Positions 17,114 to 26,416 of a stretch of 64,000 nucleotides of DNA are shown piece after piece. The notes beneath the pieces are model-generated. The model was not told where the DNA came from. It did no database searches and worked only from the letters and a program-made list of their open reading frames with translations. The position numbers were made by a program, and so were the translations under genes. The stretch's first letter is position 1. Each line of letters opens with the position of its first letter. Source of the stretch: an uncultured Paenibacillaceae bacterium (GTDB taxonomy: Bacteria; Bacillota; Bacilli; Paenibacillales; DA-C8); the NCBI GenBank assembly GCA_937957685.1, contig CALGAO010000031.1, positions 1 through 64,000 of the forward strand, given 5' to 3'.

Positions 17114-17236
17114 GCGAACCGACGTGCAGTCTTACCTGTTCTCACGTACTTTCAACCGGTCTCTGAACCCGTCGAGGGGCGATACCCCCACCGGGCGGCT
17201 TTTTCCAGAGCCCGCAAGCTGCGGCGCCGATCCCGG

Positions 17237-18997
17237 TCACCTGGGCGCGGGCAGCTCCAGCCCCGCCAGTCTGGCGTACATGAGTTGCCAGATTCGCCGA
17301 TGCTGCTCCACAATCGACCAGCGGTCGGTGCGCAGCTCGATCAGCTGCAAGCCGCCCTCATCCATCGCCCGCCCTACCGCGGCGCGGAACGCTTCCCAGG
17401 TGTCGACCCGCGTGAACCTGCCGCCATACATGGCTGCGGCATGGGAGTAATCCAGGCCAAGCGGCGTGCCGAACAGTTCCTCATAATGCCGCTTCAGACT
17501 GGCCTGCGGCAGGAAGGAGAAGATGCCACCGCCATCGTTGTTCACGATGATGATCGTGATCGGCAGCCCGTGCAGCCTGGAGGCGAGCAGCCCGTTCATG
17601 TCGTGGTAGAACGACAGGTCGCCGAGCACGAGCACCGTTCGCTCACCGGCCGCGCTGTAGCCAAGCGCCGTGGAGATGAGGCCGTCGATGCCGTTGGCGC
17701 CGCGGTTGCAGGCGATGCGGATGCGTCTGTCGCTCGCGGCGAAGAACGTGTCCAGGTCGCGGATCGGCATCGAGTTGCCGGCGAACAGCACCGTCCCGTC
17801 AGGCAACAGCTGCCGAAGCTCGGTGAAGATGCGGCCCTCGAACAGGCCCTCCGCCTGCTCGACGCCTGCCTCAAGCGCCTGTCTCGTCTCGCTGTTCAGC
17901 CGCTGCCACAAGTGCAGCCACTCCCCGTCTCGCCGCATCCCCCGCTCCGCCAGTTGCTCGGTCAGGCTGCGGCACAGCTCGCCCGCATCGGCGAACAGCA
18001 TATCCGAGGCCAGCAACGTCGGATCGCGCCAGCCCCCCTCGTCCACGACGATCAGACGGCTCGTCCGATGGCGCTGGATATATTGCAGGAGCGGCTTGGA
18101 GACCGGCATCGCCCCGAGGCGGATGATCACATCCGGGGCCAGGGCTTGCGCGGCACGCTCGTCTCGCAGGAAGGCATCGTACGCGTCCACGACCACGTCG
18201 CGGCGATGGGAACCTCCCCTCAGCTGGGACAGCGGGTCCGCCAGCAGCGGATAGCCGAGCAGCGCCGCCAGCTCCGACGTCGCTTCAGCGAGCGCCGGCT
18301 CGTCGATCGGGCCGCAGACGATGATGCCGCGCTCCGTCGCCGCCAACTGTTCCGCCAGCTTCTCCAGCGACGTCCGGTCCAGCCGGGCAGTGGCTTCTGG
18401 GGCAGCAACGTAGGCTCTTCCCTCCTCGCGTCCGGCGCCAAACAGCTGCGGATGCTCCAGATCCGGCAGCAGCGGCTCGCGCAGCGGAAAGTTCAGATGC
18501 ACCGGACCGCCCGGCTTGCGTGCCGACTCGATCACGGCCCGGGACGCGCAGAAACGGGCATGGCGAAGCATATGCTCGTCCGCTTCCGGGATCGGCATCT
18601 CCATGAACCATTTCACATGATCGCCATACAGCCCGATCTGCCGAATCGTCTGAGGCGCCCCAACTTCGCGCAGCTCATGCGGCCGGTCCGCGGTCAGCAC
18701 GACGAGCGGCACGCGCGCCACATGCGCCTCGGCCACGGCCGGCGCGTAGTTGGCCGCCGCGGTACCCGAGGTGCAGAGCAGGGCCACCGGCTCGCGCCTT
18801 GCCTTGGCCAGGCCCAGCGCGAAGAAGCCCGCCGAACGCTCGTCCACATGCATCCACACGCGCAGCTCCGAATGCTCCGCTGCCAGCACGGCGAGCGGCG
18901 TGGAGCGCGAACCGGGACTGATCACGATATGGCGCAAGCCGGAGCGCGCGAGCTCGTCCACAAAAGCGCCAAGGTATAAGGTTGATCCTACTGTCAA
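17237..18997 (-). CDS. menD: SEPHCHC synthase, MenD (thiamine diphosphate enzyme)
   Basis: 586-residue ThDP-dependent enzyme joining 2-oxoglutarate and isochorismate, the first committed step of menaquinone synthesis. It has the N-terminal pyrimidine-binding domain with GSRSTPLAVLA near the start, CTSGTAAANYAPAVAEA near 75-90 and a C-terminal pyrophosphate domain with GDLSFYHDMNGLL and NNDGGGIFSFLPQ (about 440-485). The start is TTG, placed well behind GAGGAGAGAG and 18 bp after the menF stop. Second gene of the men operon. Confidence 0.96.
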   Translation of the reverse strand: MTVGSTLYLGAFVDELARSGLRHIVISPGSRSTPLAVLAAEHSELRVWMHVDERSAGFFALGLAKARREPVALLCTSGTAAANYAPAVAEAHVARVPLVVLTADRPHELREVGAPQTIRQIGLYGDHVKWFMEMPIPEADEHMLRHARFCASRAVIESARKPGGPVHLNFPLREPLLPDLEHPQLFGAGREEGRAYVAAPEATARLDRTSLEKLAEQLAATERGIIVCGPIDEPALAEATSELAALLGYPLLADPLSQLRGGSHRRDVVVDAYDAFLRDERAAQALAPDVIIRLGAMPVSKPLLQYIQRHRTSRLIVVDEGGWRDPTLLASDMLFADAGELCRSLTEQLAERGMRRDGEWLHLWQRLNSETRQALEAGVEQAEGLFEGRIFTELRQLLPDGTVLFAGNSMPIRDLDTFFAASDRRIRIACNRGANGIDGLISTALGYSAAGERTVLVLGDLSFYHDMNGLLASRLHGLPITIIIVNNDGGGIFSFLPQASLKRHYEELFGTPLGLDYSHAAAMYGGRFTRVDTWEAFRAAVGRAMDEGGLQLIELRTDRWSIVEQHRRIWQLMYARLAGLELPAPR

Positions 18998-19015
18998 GCC
19001 ACTCTCTCCTCTCCG

Positions 19016-20449
19016 TCAGGATGCAGATTCCGAATCGAGCGCACCAAGCGCGGACAGCATCGGCCTGAACTTGAGCGCCGTCTCCTGATATTCACTGGCC
19101 GCCACCGAGTCGCCCACGATGCCGCAACCGGCGTACAGCAAGGCTTCCTTGCCGCTTACGAGCGCGGAACGAATCGCCGCGGCGAACTCCCCGTCCATCT
19201 GCAGATTCAGCCAGCCGATCGGCGCCGCATACCAGCCCCGATCCATGCGTTCCAGCTCGCGGATCGCCTCGATCGCGGCTTCGCGCGGCATGCCGCCCAG
19301 CGCAGGCGTGGGGTGCAGCGCCTCGATCGCCTGCAGCAGCGTCACGCCCTCTCTCGCCCGTCCGGATATCGGCGTGAGCAGATGCTGCACATCCTTCAGG
19401 CGATAGAGGATCGGCGCATCCGGAAGCTCCACGCGCTCACACAGCTGCCGCATCGCGTCCCTGATCATCTCGACAGCCAGCGCATGTTCATGCAGATTCT
19501 TCTCGTCATGGAACAGGAACTCGCCGTACTGCCGATCCTCTTCATCGGTCTGCCCGCGTCCGATCGTGCCGGCCAACGACAAGGTGCTGAGTCGCCCGTC
19601 CTTGCTCTCGACCAGCCTCTCCGGCGTAGCGCCAACGAAGCAGTCCGGGCCCGACTCGATCGCGAACACATACGTGTTGTTCTGCTCGCGCAGCAGCCTG
19701 CCGAGGATCTCGCGCACATCAAACGGGCGATCCGCATACAGCTTCATCTGCCGTGCCAGCACAACCTTCCGCATCTGACCGTCACGGATCGATGCGGCTG
19801 CCCGTTCCACTGCATGCATCCATTCGATCGGCGCTATTTCTTCCTTATATATATGCTTCTCCGCTTCAATGGCCGGGGGAAGCTCTTCTCCCGCGCCCGA
19901 GAGCTGCTCGATGATGCGCAGATCGTCCTCCCATGCCGCGTCGATGCTCTCATGCGCCTCTTCCCGGGAGATCAACCTGCTGATCGTCACCCAGGTTCGT
20001 CCTTCATATTCGGTCCACATGATCTCCGGCAGCACGAACCTGGTATGCGGATAGTGTTGCCATTCCTCCGACTTTGCGTTCAACGGATCAAAGGAGAAGC
20101 CGCCGAACAGGTGAGGTCCCGTATAGGCCGGAGCCTCTCCCTGGACGATGCAACCGCGGGTTGCTTCCCGCCATTGCCGCTCCACCTGCCCGAAACGCTG
20201 CCCGACATCATCCGCCTCGATCTGCAGCGCGCAGCCGAGTCCGGCAAGAGCCAGCTTGCGTCCCGGTTCGGACCAAAAAAAACGGGTCCCGTAGAACCTC
20301 TTATGCTCAAATGAAAAAAGGGACGGCAAATGCGTCCTGCGCACCTCAAAAACCGTGCTCACCAGCACGTCTCTTCCGGCGTTGAAAGCCCGCTGCCTTC
20401 CCTTATCTGCCAATATGCGTAAATGATCTTGTATCAAGCCGTTAGCCAC
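19016..20449 (-). CDS. menF: Isochorismate synthase, MenF
   Basis: Chorismate-utilising enzyme, 477 residues, making isochorismate for menaquinone. The catalytic C-terminal domain shows GTIGRG, DEKNLHEHALAVEMIRD, LLTPISGRAREG, LHPTPALGGMPREAA and the end GCGIVGDSVAASEYQET, all family hallmarks. It starts with GTG behind AAGGGTGA. First gene of the minus-strand operon; a sigma-A promoter lies at 20494-20522, back to back with the menA promoter. Isochorismate could also feed siderophore synthesis, but the operon points to menaquinone. Confidence 0.95.
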   Translation of the reverse strand: MANGLIQDHLRILADKGRQRAFNAGRDVLVSTVFEVRRTHLPSLFSFEHKRFYGTRFFWSEPGRKLALAGLGCALQIEADDVGQRFGQVERQWREATRGCIVQGEAPAYTGPHLFGGFSFDPLNAKSEEWQHYPHTRFVLPEIMWTEYEGRTWVTISRLISREEAHESIDAAWEDDLRIIEQLSGAGEELPPAIEAEKHIYKEEIAPIEWMHAVERAAASIRDGQMRKVVLARQMKLYADRPFDVREILGRLLREQNNTYVFAIESGPDCFVGATPERLVESKDGRLSTLSLAGTIGRGQTDEEDRQYGEFLFHDEKNLHEHALAVEMIRDAMRQLCERVELPDAPILYRLKDVQHLLTPISGRAREGVTLLQAIEALHPTPALGGMPREAAIEAIRELERMDRGWYAAPIGWLNLQMDGEFAAAIRSALVSGKEALLYAGCGIVGDSVAASEYQETALKFRPMLSALGALDSESAS

Positions 20450-20493
20450 TGATTTTCACCCTTGTCATAACCTAGCGCACAAAATCTGTATTA

Positions 20494-20522
20494 AGAATAC
20501 ACCCCCGCCTTCGGAACGTCAA
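20494..20522 (-). promoter_or_regulatory. Sigma-A promoter of the men operon
   Basis: Minus strand: TTGACG (20522-20517), 17 bp, TATTCT (20499-20494). The -10 lies in a small palindrome TGTATT-CTT-AATACA (about 20487-20501), which could bind a regulator. Confidence 0.65.
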
Positions 20523-20543
20523 CTTGTGGAAGGCTTCGGAGCG

Positions 20544-20572
20544 TTGACACTTGATCGCTCTTCCCCTACACT
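20544..20572 (+). promoter_or_regulatory. Sigma-A promoter of menA
   Basis: TTGACA (20544-20549), 17 bp, TACACT (20567-20572), 54 bp before the menA start. It diverges from the menF promoter only about 20 bp away, so the two could be co-regulated. Confidence 0.65.
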
Positions 20573-20625
20573 TAACTTGGGTTATGGTGCAACCACAATT
20601 CTGATAGATAAGGATGGAAGCCGTC

Positions 20626-21549
20626 ATGCAAATCGAACTGCAAACGAAGACCGCTTCGAACGTATGGTGGCGCTTGATGAGACCGCATACGCTGACCGCG
20701 TCATTTGTCCCGGTATTTATCGGGTCGGCGATGGCGCTGTTCGATCATCAGCTCCGCTTCCCGCTGTTCCTGGCCATGCTCGTGGCATCGCTCCTGATCC
20801 AGGCAGCCACCAATATGTTCAATGAATATTATGATTATATAAGAGGTCTGGATACGAAGGATTCCGTTGGCATCGGCGGCACGATCGTCCGCGACGGGGT
20901 CGCTCCGGCCACGGTTCGCAACCTGGCCATCGCCTTCTATGGCATATCGGTCCTGATCGGCGTCTATATCTGTATGGAGAGCTCGTGGTGGGTTGCCGTA
21001 GCCGGCATCCTCTCGATGCTGGTCGGGTATCTGTACAACGCCGGCCCACTGCCGATCGCCTCGACGCCGCTTGGTGAACTGTTCTCCGGCTTTTTCATGG
21101 GTCCAGTCATCATCATGATCACTTACTATATTCAGACCGGCAATCTGACGATGGACTACTTCTATGTCTCGCTCAGCATCGGCCTCCTCATCGGGGCGAT
21201 CAACCTGTCGAACAACATCCGCGACCTGGACGGAGACAAGGAGCACGGACGCAAGACGCTGGCCATCCTGCTCGGCAGGCCGCGCGCGATCAACCTGCTC
21301 GCCTCGATCTTCACGATGGCTTTCCTGCTCATCGTCGCGTTTGTTATCCTCGGCATCGTCACGCCGTGGGCGCTGCTCGTTCTGCTCAGCATACCGAAGG
21401 CCGCCCAGGCGGTGAAGCTGTTCCGGGGCAAGTCGCTCGCCTATGAGATGATGCCGGCGATGAAGGCCACCGCCCAGCTGAACACCATCTTCGGCCTGCT
21501 GCTCACGGTTGGATTGGTCATCGGATATATCAGCGGCCTGAGCTTCTGA
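20626..21549 (+). CDS. menA: 1,4-Dihydroxy-2-naphthoate polyprenyltransferase, MenA
   Basis: UbiA-family membrane prenyltransferase, 307 residues with about nine membrane segments, attaching the polyprenyl tail to DHNA with loss of CO2. The two aspartate-rich diphosphate/Mg sites are present: NMFNEYYDYIRGLDTKD near 62-80 and NIRDLDGDKEHGRKT near 195-210. I use the second ATG (20626): AAGGATGGAAG gives it proper spacing, while the first ATG at 20614 overlaps that site. Divergent from menF, an arrangement usual in Bacillales. Confidence 0.93.
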   Translation: MQIELQTKTASNVWWRLMRPHTLTASFVPVFIGSAMALFDHQLRFPLFLAMLVASLLIQAATNMFNEYYDYIRGLDTKDSVGIGGTIVRDGVAPATVRNLAIAFYGISVLIGVYICMESSWWVAVAGILSMLVGYLYNAGPLPIASTPLGELFSGFFMGPVIIMITYYIQTGNLTMDYFYVSLSIGLLIGAINLSNNIRDLDGDKEHGRKTLAILLGRPRAINLLASIFTMAFLLIVAFVILGIVTPWALLVLLSIPKAAQAVKLFRGKSLAYEMMPAMKATAQLNTIFGLLLTVGLVIGYISGLSF

Positions 21550-21986
21550 TGAGAACAGCCTGACGAAGCCCGTGCAAGGCGGGGCCCGACGATGGTAGCC
21601 GGCGGATGGAGCGGGATGGAGCGGCTTCATCATACCGGAACTGCGCCGCTAAGGAATCACGTTCCGCCTGCTTCCGGTCATCCGAAGACCGAGCCGCAAC
21701 CGATTGAACCCATGTTGTCCAGATGGCTGTAATGATCTTCGTCGTTGGGAGTGGAGAGTACCCCTCCCAGCCGTAATGGAACGTCGATCCGCTGTTTGTG
21801 GTCAAACGGCCATTTCCTCAAGGTTAACGGAACGTCAGTGCGCTATCGGGTGATTTTGGTCGATTTTCTTGACCGATATGGTTCCATAACGAATCCACGT
21901 TCCGTCAGCGTCAGGCCATCCGATCAGAAGCAACAATCGATGGAAACCGCAGTTTTTCCAGATCAGCAACAACAGAGGTGAATCTT
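21550..21986. other. 437-bp intergenic region with repeats, no gene seen
   Basis: No supported coding frame on either strand between menA and the thioesterase gene, and no clear terminator for menA. The right half (21758-21910) holds a repeat element described separately. The ribosome site of the thioesterase (AGAGGTGA) is at the right end. Confidence 0.6.
21758..21910. repeat. Dispersed intergenic repeat with direct and inverted sub-copies
   Basis: GGAACGTC occurs at 21778 and 21829 with related flanks (TAAYGGAACGTC, then CGCT), and the inverted form GTTCCGTCAGCG follows near 21899. The left part (21758-21786, CCCCTCCCAGCCGTAATGGAAC core) matches about 25 of 30 bases at 48391-48420 (CCCCCTTCCCACCGTAACGGAAC core), so the element occurs at least twice in this window. 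Confidence 0.55.
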
Positions 21987-22451
21987 ATGGATCATCGAGG
22001 CACGATCCTCGAAGCGCTGGGCATTCAGGTGGTGCATGCGGACTCTGACCGGGTCGTCTGCACGATGCCCGTCGACGAGCGCACCAGGCAGCCAATGGGC
22101 GTGCTTCACGGCGGCGCGTCCGTCGTGCTGGCCGAGACGGCGGCCAGTCTGGGCACTTATCTGCAGATCGACCATGAGACCGAGATGTCCTTCGGCATGG
22201 AGATCAACGCCAATCATGTGCGCAGCGCCTCCTCCGGGACGGTTACCGCAACCGCTGTTCCTCTGCACAAGGGCCGAACTTCGATGGTGTGGGATATCCG
22301 GATCACCGATGAGCAGGGCAGGCTCATCTGCGTCTCCCGCTGCACGGTGGCGATCGTGAAGAAGCGCGGGAAGAATGAAGCCGGAGATACGCTCGAACAC
22401 ATAACCGAACAAATGGCAACCGCTGCCGATTCGAACCCAGGCGGCGCATGA
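21987..22451 (+). CDS. PaaI/MenI-like hotdog-fold thioesterase
   Basis: 154-residue hotdog thioesterase. The family core is PMGVLHGGASVVLAETAAS (His-Gly-Gly at about 44-46 with the downstream glutamate), followed by GMEINANHVRSA and a closing beta strand. Members hydrolyse aromatic or DHNA-CoA thioesters. Lying just after menA and beside the men operon, it is a good candidate for the DHNA-CoA hydrolase that the pathway needs between MenB and MenA; this is inferred from context. Start: ATG at 21987 behind AGAGGTGA; the in-frame GTG at 21978 overlaps that site. Confidence 0.85.
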   Translation: MDHRGTILEALGIQVVHADSDRVVCTMPVDERTRQPMGVLHGGASVVLAETAASLGTYLQIDHETEMSFGMEINANHVRSASSGTVTATAVPLHKGRTSMVWDIRITDEQGRLICVSRCTVAIVKKRGKNEAGDTLEHITEQMATAADSNPGGA

Positions 22452-22516
22452 GATTACCAGCGGTCAGGAATCTGGCCGCTGTTCCTGTCTGCCAACGATG
22501 AAAGGAGCTTGCGATC

Positions 22517-24064
22517 ATGTACCTCGTCACAGCTGAACAGATGCGGAAGCTGGAAGAAAGGGCGATGTCCGACTCCGGACTTCCTTCCCTCGTTCTCATG
22601 GAGAATGCGGCCCGCGCCGTCGCCGATGCCGCGATCCGGATGGATCGGCCCGATCGGCCGATGAAGCGTTGGGCCGTGCTCGCCGGCAAAGGCAACAACG
22701 GCGGAGACGGCATCGCAGCCGCCCGGCATCTGACGGAGGCCGGATGCAGCTGCGAGATCATCCTCGCCGTGCCGCCGGAGCAGCTCGGCGCCGATGCCGC
22801 GCTGCAGCTGAAGGCTGCGCGCAGCTTCGGGATCCCTGTCCAGGTCTTCTCGCCGGGAGCGACTCCCTGGCATCGATATGACGGCATCATCGATGCGCTG
22901 CTCGGCACCGGGACTGCCGGGGCGCCGCGCGAGCCTTACGCCTCGATGATCCGCGAGGCGAACGACAGCGGACTGCCGATCGTCGCCGTGGACATCCCAA
23001 GCGGCCTTGATGCGGATAGCGGCAAGGTGTACGAGCCCTGCATTCGCGCTGTTCAGACGGTGACCTTCGCTTGCAGCAAGGTCGGCCTCGCCCTGTACCC
23101 GGGCAAGGAAGCTGCCGGTACCGTCACGACGGCGCCGATCGGCATCCCCGAGCAGCTGGCCGAAGCGGAAGGGGTACGCACCTGTCTGCTCGACGAGCGA
23201 ACGATCCGCCGCAGGCTGAGGGTCGATCCGGCCCTGCCCAGACAGGCGGATACGCACAAGGGCACCTACGGCCATCTGCTGGTCGTCGCCGGGACGCTGA
23301 ACATGTCCGGCGCCGGGCTGTTGTGCGCCAGCGCCGCGCTCCGTGCCGGATGCGGCCTCGTCACATGGGCGCTGCCATCGGCGCTGGCCGGTCACGTGAT
23401 CGGCCGCGTGCCCGAGGTGATGCTGGCGCCCGTGTCCGGCAATGCCAATGGATGCTGGTCAGCGGAGACAGCGGACGAGCTGGCGCGGCTGTTCGCGGGG
23501 CGAGACGCGCTTGCCATCGGTCCCGGCCTTGGCCGTTTCGCCGATGACACCGCATGGCTCAGGCGAATCTGGGAACTGAGCGGCGAGGCAGGGTTGCCTC
23601 TGGTGCTTGATGCCGATGCGCTGAACATATTGGCCGATGCGCAGGATATCGCGAGCTGGACGAGACGGTCTGCGGAAGCTCCGGTGATCGTGACGCCTCA
23701 TCCCGGAGAGATGGCCCGGCTGTCCGGATTGACCACCGCCCAGGTGCAGGAGAACCGGCTCCGGGTGGCGCGCGACTACGCCGCCAGGCACGGCGTGTAC
23801 GTTGTGCTGAAAGGCGCCGCCTCGATCGTCGCCTGCCCGGACGGGACCGCCTATGTGAATACGACCGGCAATCCCGGCATGGCCACCGGGGGGGCAGGCG
23901 ACGTGCTGACGGGCATCATCGGCGGCTTGCTGGCACAGGGCTGGACGGCGGAACAGGCAGCCGCTTTCGGCACGTGGAAGCACGGCCTGGCTGGCGATCT
24001 GGCCGCGCACAAGCGCAGCGTCACAGCCAGCCTGATCGCCTCGGACATCATCGAACAGCTGTAA
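22517..24064 (+). CDS. nnr: Bifunctional NAD(P)H-hydrate repair enzyme (epimerase + dehydratase), Nnr
   Basis: 515-residue fusion that repairs hydrated NAD(P)H. The N-terminal YjeF_N epimerase domain (about 1-215) has GKGNNGGDG at 55-63 and VAVDIPSGLDADSG near 155-168; the C-terminal ribokinase-like ADP/ATP-dependent dehydratase domain (about 225-515) has KGTYGHLLVVAGT, VVTPHPGEMARL-like and GNPGMATGGAGDVLTG (near 450). The length fits the bacterial fused form. The ATG follows AAAGGAG. It is 65 bp after the thioesterase gene and may be co-transcribed. Confidence 0.94.
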   Translation: MYLVTAEQMRKLEERAMSDSGLPSLVLMENAARAVADAAIRMDRPDRPMKRWAVLAGKGNNGGDGIAAARHLTEAGCSCEIILAVPPEQLGADAALQLKAARSFGIPVQVFSPGATPWHRYDGIIDALLGTGTAGAPREPYASMIREANDSGLPIVAVDIPSGLDADSGKVYEPCIRAVQTVTFACSKVGLALYPGKEAAGTVTTAPIGIPEQLAEAEGVRTCLLDERTIRRRLRVDPALPRQADTHKGTYGHLLVVAGTLNMSGAGLLCASAALRAGCGLVTWALPSALAGHVIGRVPEVMLAPVSGNANGCWSAETADELARLFAGRDALAIGPGLGRFADDTAWLRRIWELSGEAGLPLVLDADALNILADAQDIASWTRRSAEAPVIVTPHPGEMARLSGLTTAQVQENRLRVARDYAARHGVYVVLKGAASIVACPDGTAYVNTTGNPGMATGGAGDVLTGIIGGLLAQGWTAEQAAAFGTWKHGLAGDLAAHKRSVTASLIASDIIEQL

Positions 24065-24133
24065 ACGGCTGCTCACGACTGCTTCGGCACGCCTGAGAGA
24101 AGATTTTTCGTCTCTCACGCTGCTTTCACTTGT

Positions 24134-24196
24134 AAAAAAAGAGGGCTGCATGCGTCAGCCAGTGGTCATCACTGGCTTTCGATGCAGCCTCCTTTT
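24134..24196. terminator. Bidirectional terminator between nnr and the class II aldolase gene
   Basis: A two-tier hairpin: outer stem GGCTGCAT / ATGCAGCC, inner stem AGCCAGTG / CACTGGCT with a 5-base loop. On the plus strand it is followed by TCCTTTT, and on the minus strand by CCTCTTTTTTT. It serves the convergent genes on both sides. Confidence 0.85.
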
Positions 24197-24202
24197 CTGT
24201 TA

Positions 24203-25507
24203 CTACTGCTCCGGAGCCGGCTCCAGCTTGAAGGCCCGTTCCAGATCGCGGATGCGATCCATGTCGATATGAACGATGTCGCCAAGCGCTCTCGCCATCA
24301 GGATCGACTTCGCGCTGTACTCCGCCACTTCCAGACGGTCGAAGGCGTTCAGCAAGCTCTGACCGGTCACAATGAGGCAGTTGTTCTTCACGAGAGCGAT
24401 CGGCGTGTGCGGCTTGAAGATCGCCGCCGTCTCCGCCGGGCTGTTGTACACGGCGTCAAACGGCAGCTTCGGCGTGCCGCGCAGCAGGATGTAGCTCTCG
24501 GGGATCGTGCGCGAGTCGAAAGCCAGATCCGTCACCGCAAACGTCATGATGTTCGGCGGATGGGCGATGATGATCGACTGCACATGCGGATGTTGCCTGT
24601 AGATCTCCTGGTGTAGCAGCCAGGACTTGCTAGGCGCCGTGCCGCGCGGCTTGCAGCCGTTCCGGATCGCGATCAGGTCCTCCGCCTCCATCAGCTTGCG
24701 GTCCACGCCGTTGGGCGTGATCAGGAAGTTGTCCCCGTCCAGACGATGCGAGAACGTCCCCTGCGTGCTGTTGAAGAGCCTCTGGTCATAGGCGCGGCGG
24801 ATGAACTTGATCATGTCCCTGCGCAGCCCCCGCTCCTCCGTCGGCACGCTGCCCGGATCGTAATCCTCGATCGGAACCTCGCCCTTGCTTCTGACCACTT
24901 CATAATCCTCATCCGTCAGCACGATCGGCTGACCGTATCGGGAAGCCTCGATCTCCAGACGAGCGCAATAGTCCAAGGTCTCAAACACCTGAAACGCCTC
25001 AAACAGATCCTCAGCGCCAACCACGACCCCGTGATTCTCCAGCATGACGGTGTTGATGCCGCGGGCAAACACATCAGCGATGTTCTGCCCAAGCTGCTCG
25101 CTGCCCGGAAGCGCATACTCGGCGATGCCGATCTCGCCGCACAGCTTGCGTTCATCAGGCAGCAGCCGCGTATCCGGAATCTTGCGCACGATGCTGAAGG
25201 ACACGAGCGCCGGTGGATGCGCGTGCACGATCGCGCGAAGATCAGGCCTTGTCTGATAGATCAATGCGTGAAACGGATACTCGCTCGACGGGCGATGATT
25301 GCCCACGATCGTGCCGTCCGCCTTCACACATACCATATCAGCTCTTGTCAATTCCCCCTTGTCGATGCCTGCCGGGGTTATCCAGATGTCCCCGTTCGCA
25401 TCTCTGATCGACAGATTGCCGCCGGAGGTGGTTGTCATGCCGTATCGGTAGATGCGTTCCATGAACATCAGCAGCTGATCTGCCGGATGCAGGATAGCGG
25501 TTTTCAT
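24203..25507 (-). CDS. Tandem class II aldolase/adducin-domain protein, second domain degenerate
   Basis: 434 residues made of two class II aldolase domains in a row (about 1-205 and 225-434). Domain 1 has the substrate loop TTSGGNLS (26-33), the catalytic-type Glu76 (SSEYPFH), and the zinc histidines His95, His97 and His159 (VHAHPP, LENHG). In domain 2 the matching positions read STQGTFS, Ser295, Ile314, His316 and Asn376, so the acid/base and two of three metal ligands are lost. Domain 1 probably cleaves or isomerises a sugar phosphate such as fuculose or ribulose phosphate, and domain 2 may be structural. The ATG follows GAAAGAGG. The aldo/keto reductase gene lies 84 bp upstream on the same strand. 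Substrate unknown. Confidence 0.85.
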   Translation of the reverse strand: MKTAILHPADQLLMFMERIYRYGMTTTSGGNLSIRDANGDIWITPAGIDKGELTRADMVCVKADGTIVGNHRPSSEYPFHALIYQTRPDLRAIVHAHPPALVSFSIVRKIPDTRLLPDERKLCGEIGIAEYALPGSEQLGQNIADVFARGINTVMLENHGVVVGAEDLFEAFQVFETLDYCARLEIEASRYGQPIVLTDEDYEVVRSKGEVPIEDYDPGSVPTEERGLRRDMIKFIRRAYDQRLFNSTQGTFSHRLDGDNFLITPNGVDRKLMEAEDLIAIRNGCKPRGTAPSKSWLLHQEIYRQHPHVQSIIIAHPPNIMTFAVTDLAFDSRTIPESYILLRGTPKLPFDAVYNSPAETAAIFKPHTPIALVKNNCLIVTGQSLLNAFDRLEVAEYSAKSILMARALGDIVHIDMDRIRDLERAFKLEPAPEQ

Positions 25508-25591
25508 GCTGTTCGCCTCTTTCTGTTTTTTCCCCCATCATAACACAGGTCACGCGGGCAAAGTATGACAATTTACCGGACTTTTTGGTCC

Positions 25592-26416
25592 TTAACGCTT
25601 GTTCATGTGACTCGGATCGGAGCCTCTGCGGCGGTTCTTGTTCAGCCGATTGATCGCTTCCATCTCGTCATCCGCCAGACTGAAGTCAAAGACGCGGAAA
25701 TTCTCCTCGATGCGGGAAGGGGTGACCGACTTCGGGATGACGATCGAGCCTTCCTGCAGATGCCAGCGCAGGATGACCTGGGCAGGTGTCCTGCCGTGCG
25801 CTTCCGCGATCCTGACGATCGTCTCGTCGCGCAGCACTTCGCCGCCCTGTTCAAGCGGGCTCCAGGACTCGATGAAGATGTTATGCCTGGCACAGAACGC
25901 CTTGAGCTCCTTCTGGGTCAGATAGGGATGACATTCCACCTGATTGACGACCGGGACGACCTCGCACTCCGCCATGAGCCGCTCCAGATGCTCGATGTGG
26001 AAGTTGCAGACGCCGATGGCCTTCGCTCTGCCTTCCCGATAGATGCGCTCCATCGCCTTGAATGTCTCAACGTATTGGTCATACATCGGAGTGGGCCAAT
26101 GGATCAGATACAGATCGATGTAATCAAGATCAAGTCTCTTCAGGCTTTCATCAAATGCGCGCAGCGTATTGTCATAGCCGTGATCGCCGTTCCACACCTT
26201 GGTGGTGATGAACAGCTCCTCGCGCGGCACCTGCGACTGCTTGATGGCTCGGCCGACGCCTGCTTCATTCTTGTAGATCATGGCCGTATCAATCAGCCGA
26301 TACCCGACCTCCAGCGCCTTGCTGACGGCAACCGTTGCCTGCTCGTCGGGCACCTGCCACACCCCGAAGCCGAGCTGCGGCATCTTCAGACCATTGTTCA
26401 GTGTGACGTATTGCAT
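25592..26416 (-). CDS. Aldo/keto reductase
   Basis: 274-residue NADPH-dependent reductase with a TIM barrel. The catalytic tetrad is Asp43, Tyr48, Lys73 and His106, and the cofactor phosphate-binding segment IPKSVTPSRIEENF is near the C-terminus. It resembles bacterial YvgN/YtbE-type enzymes that reduce glyoxal, methylglyoxal and similar aldehydes. The start follows GGAGGAGGAG. It may share a transcript with the downstream aldolase-domain gene, though a TATGAT element just before that gene suggests a second start. Confidence 0.92.
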   Translation of the reverse strand: MQYVTLNNGLKMPQLGFGVWQVPDEQATVAVSKALEVGYRLIDTAMIYKNEAGVGRAIKQSQVPREELFITTKVWNGDHGYDNTLRAFDESLKRLDLDYIDLYLIHWPTPMYDQYVETFKAMERIYREGRAKAIGVCNFHIEHLERLMAECEVVPVVNQVECHPYLTQKELKAFCARHNIFIESWSPLEQGGEVLRDETIVRIAEAHGRTPAQVILRWHLQEGSIVIPKSVTPSRIEENFRVFDFSLADDEMEAINRLNKNRRRGSDPSHMNKR

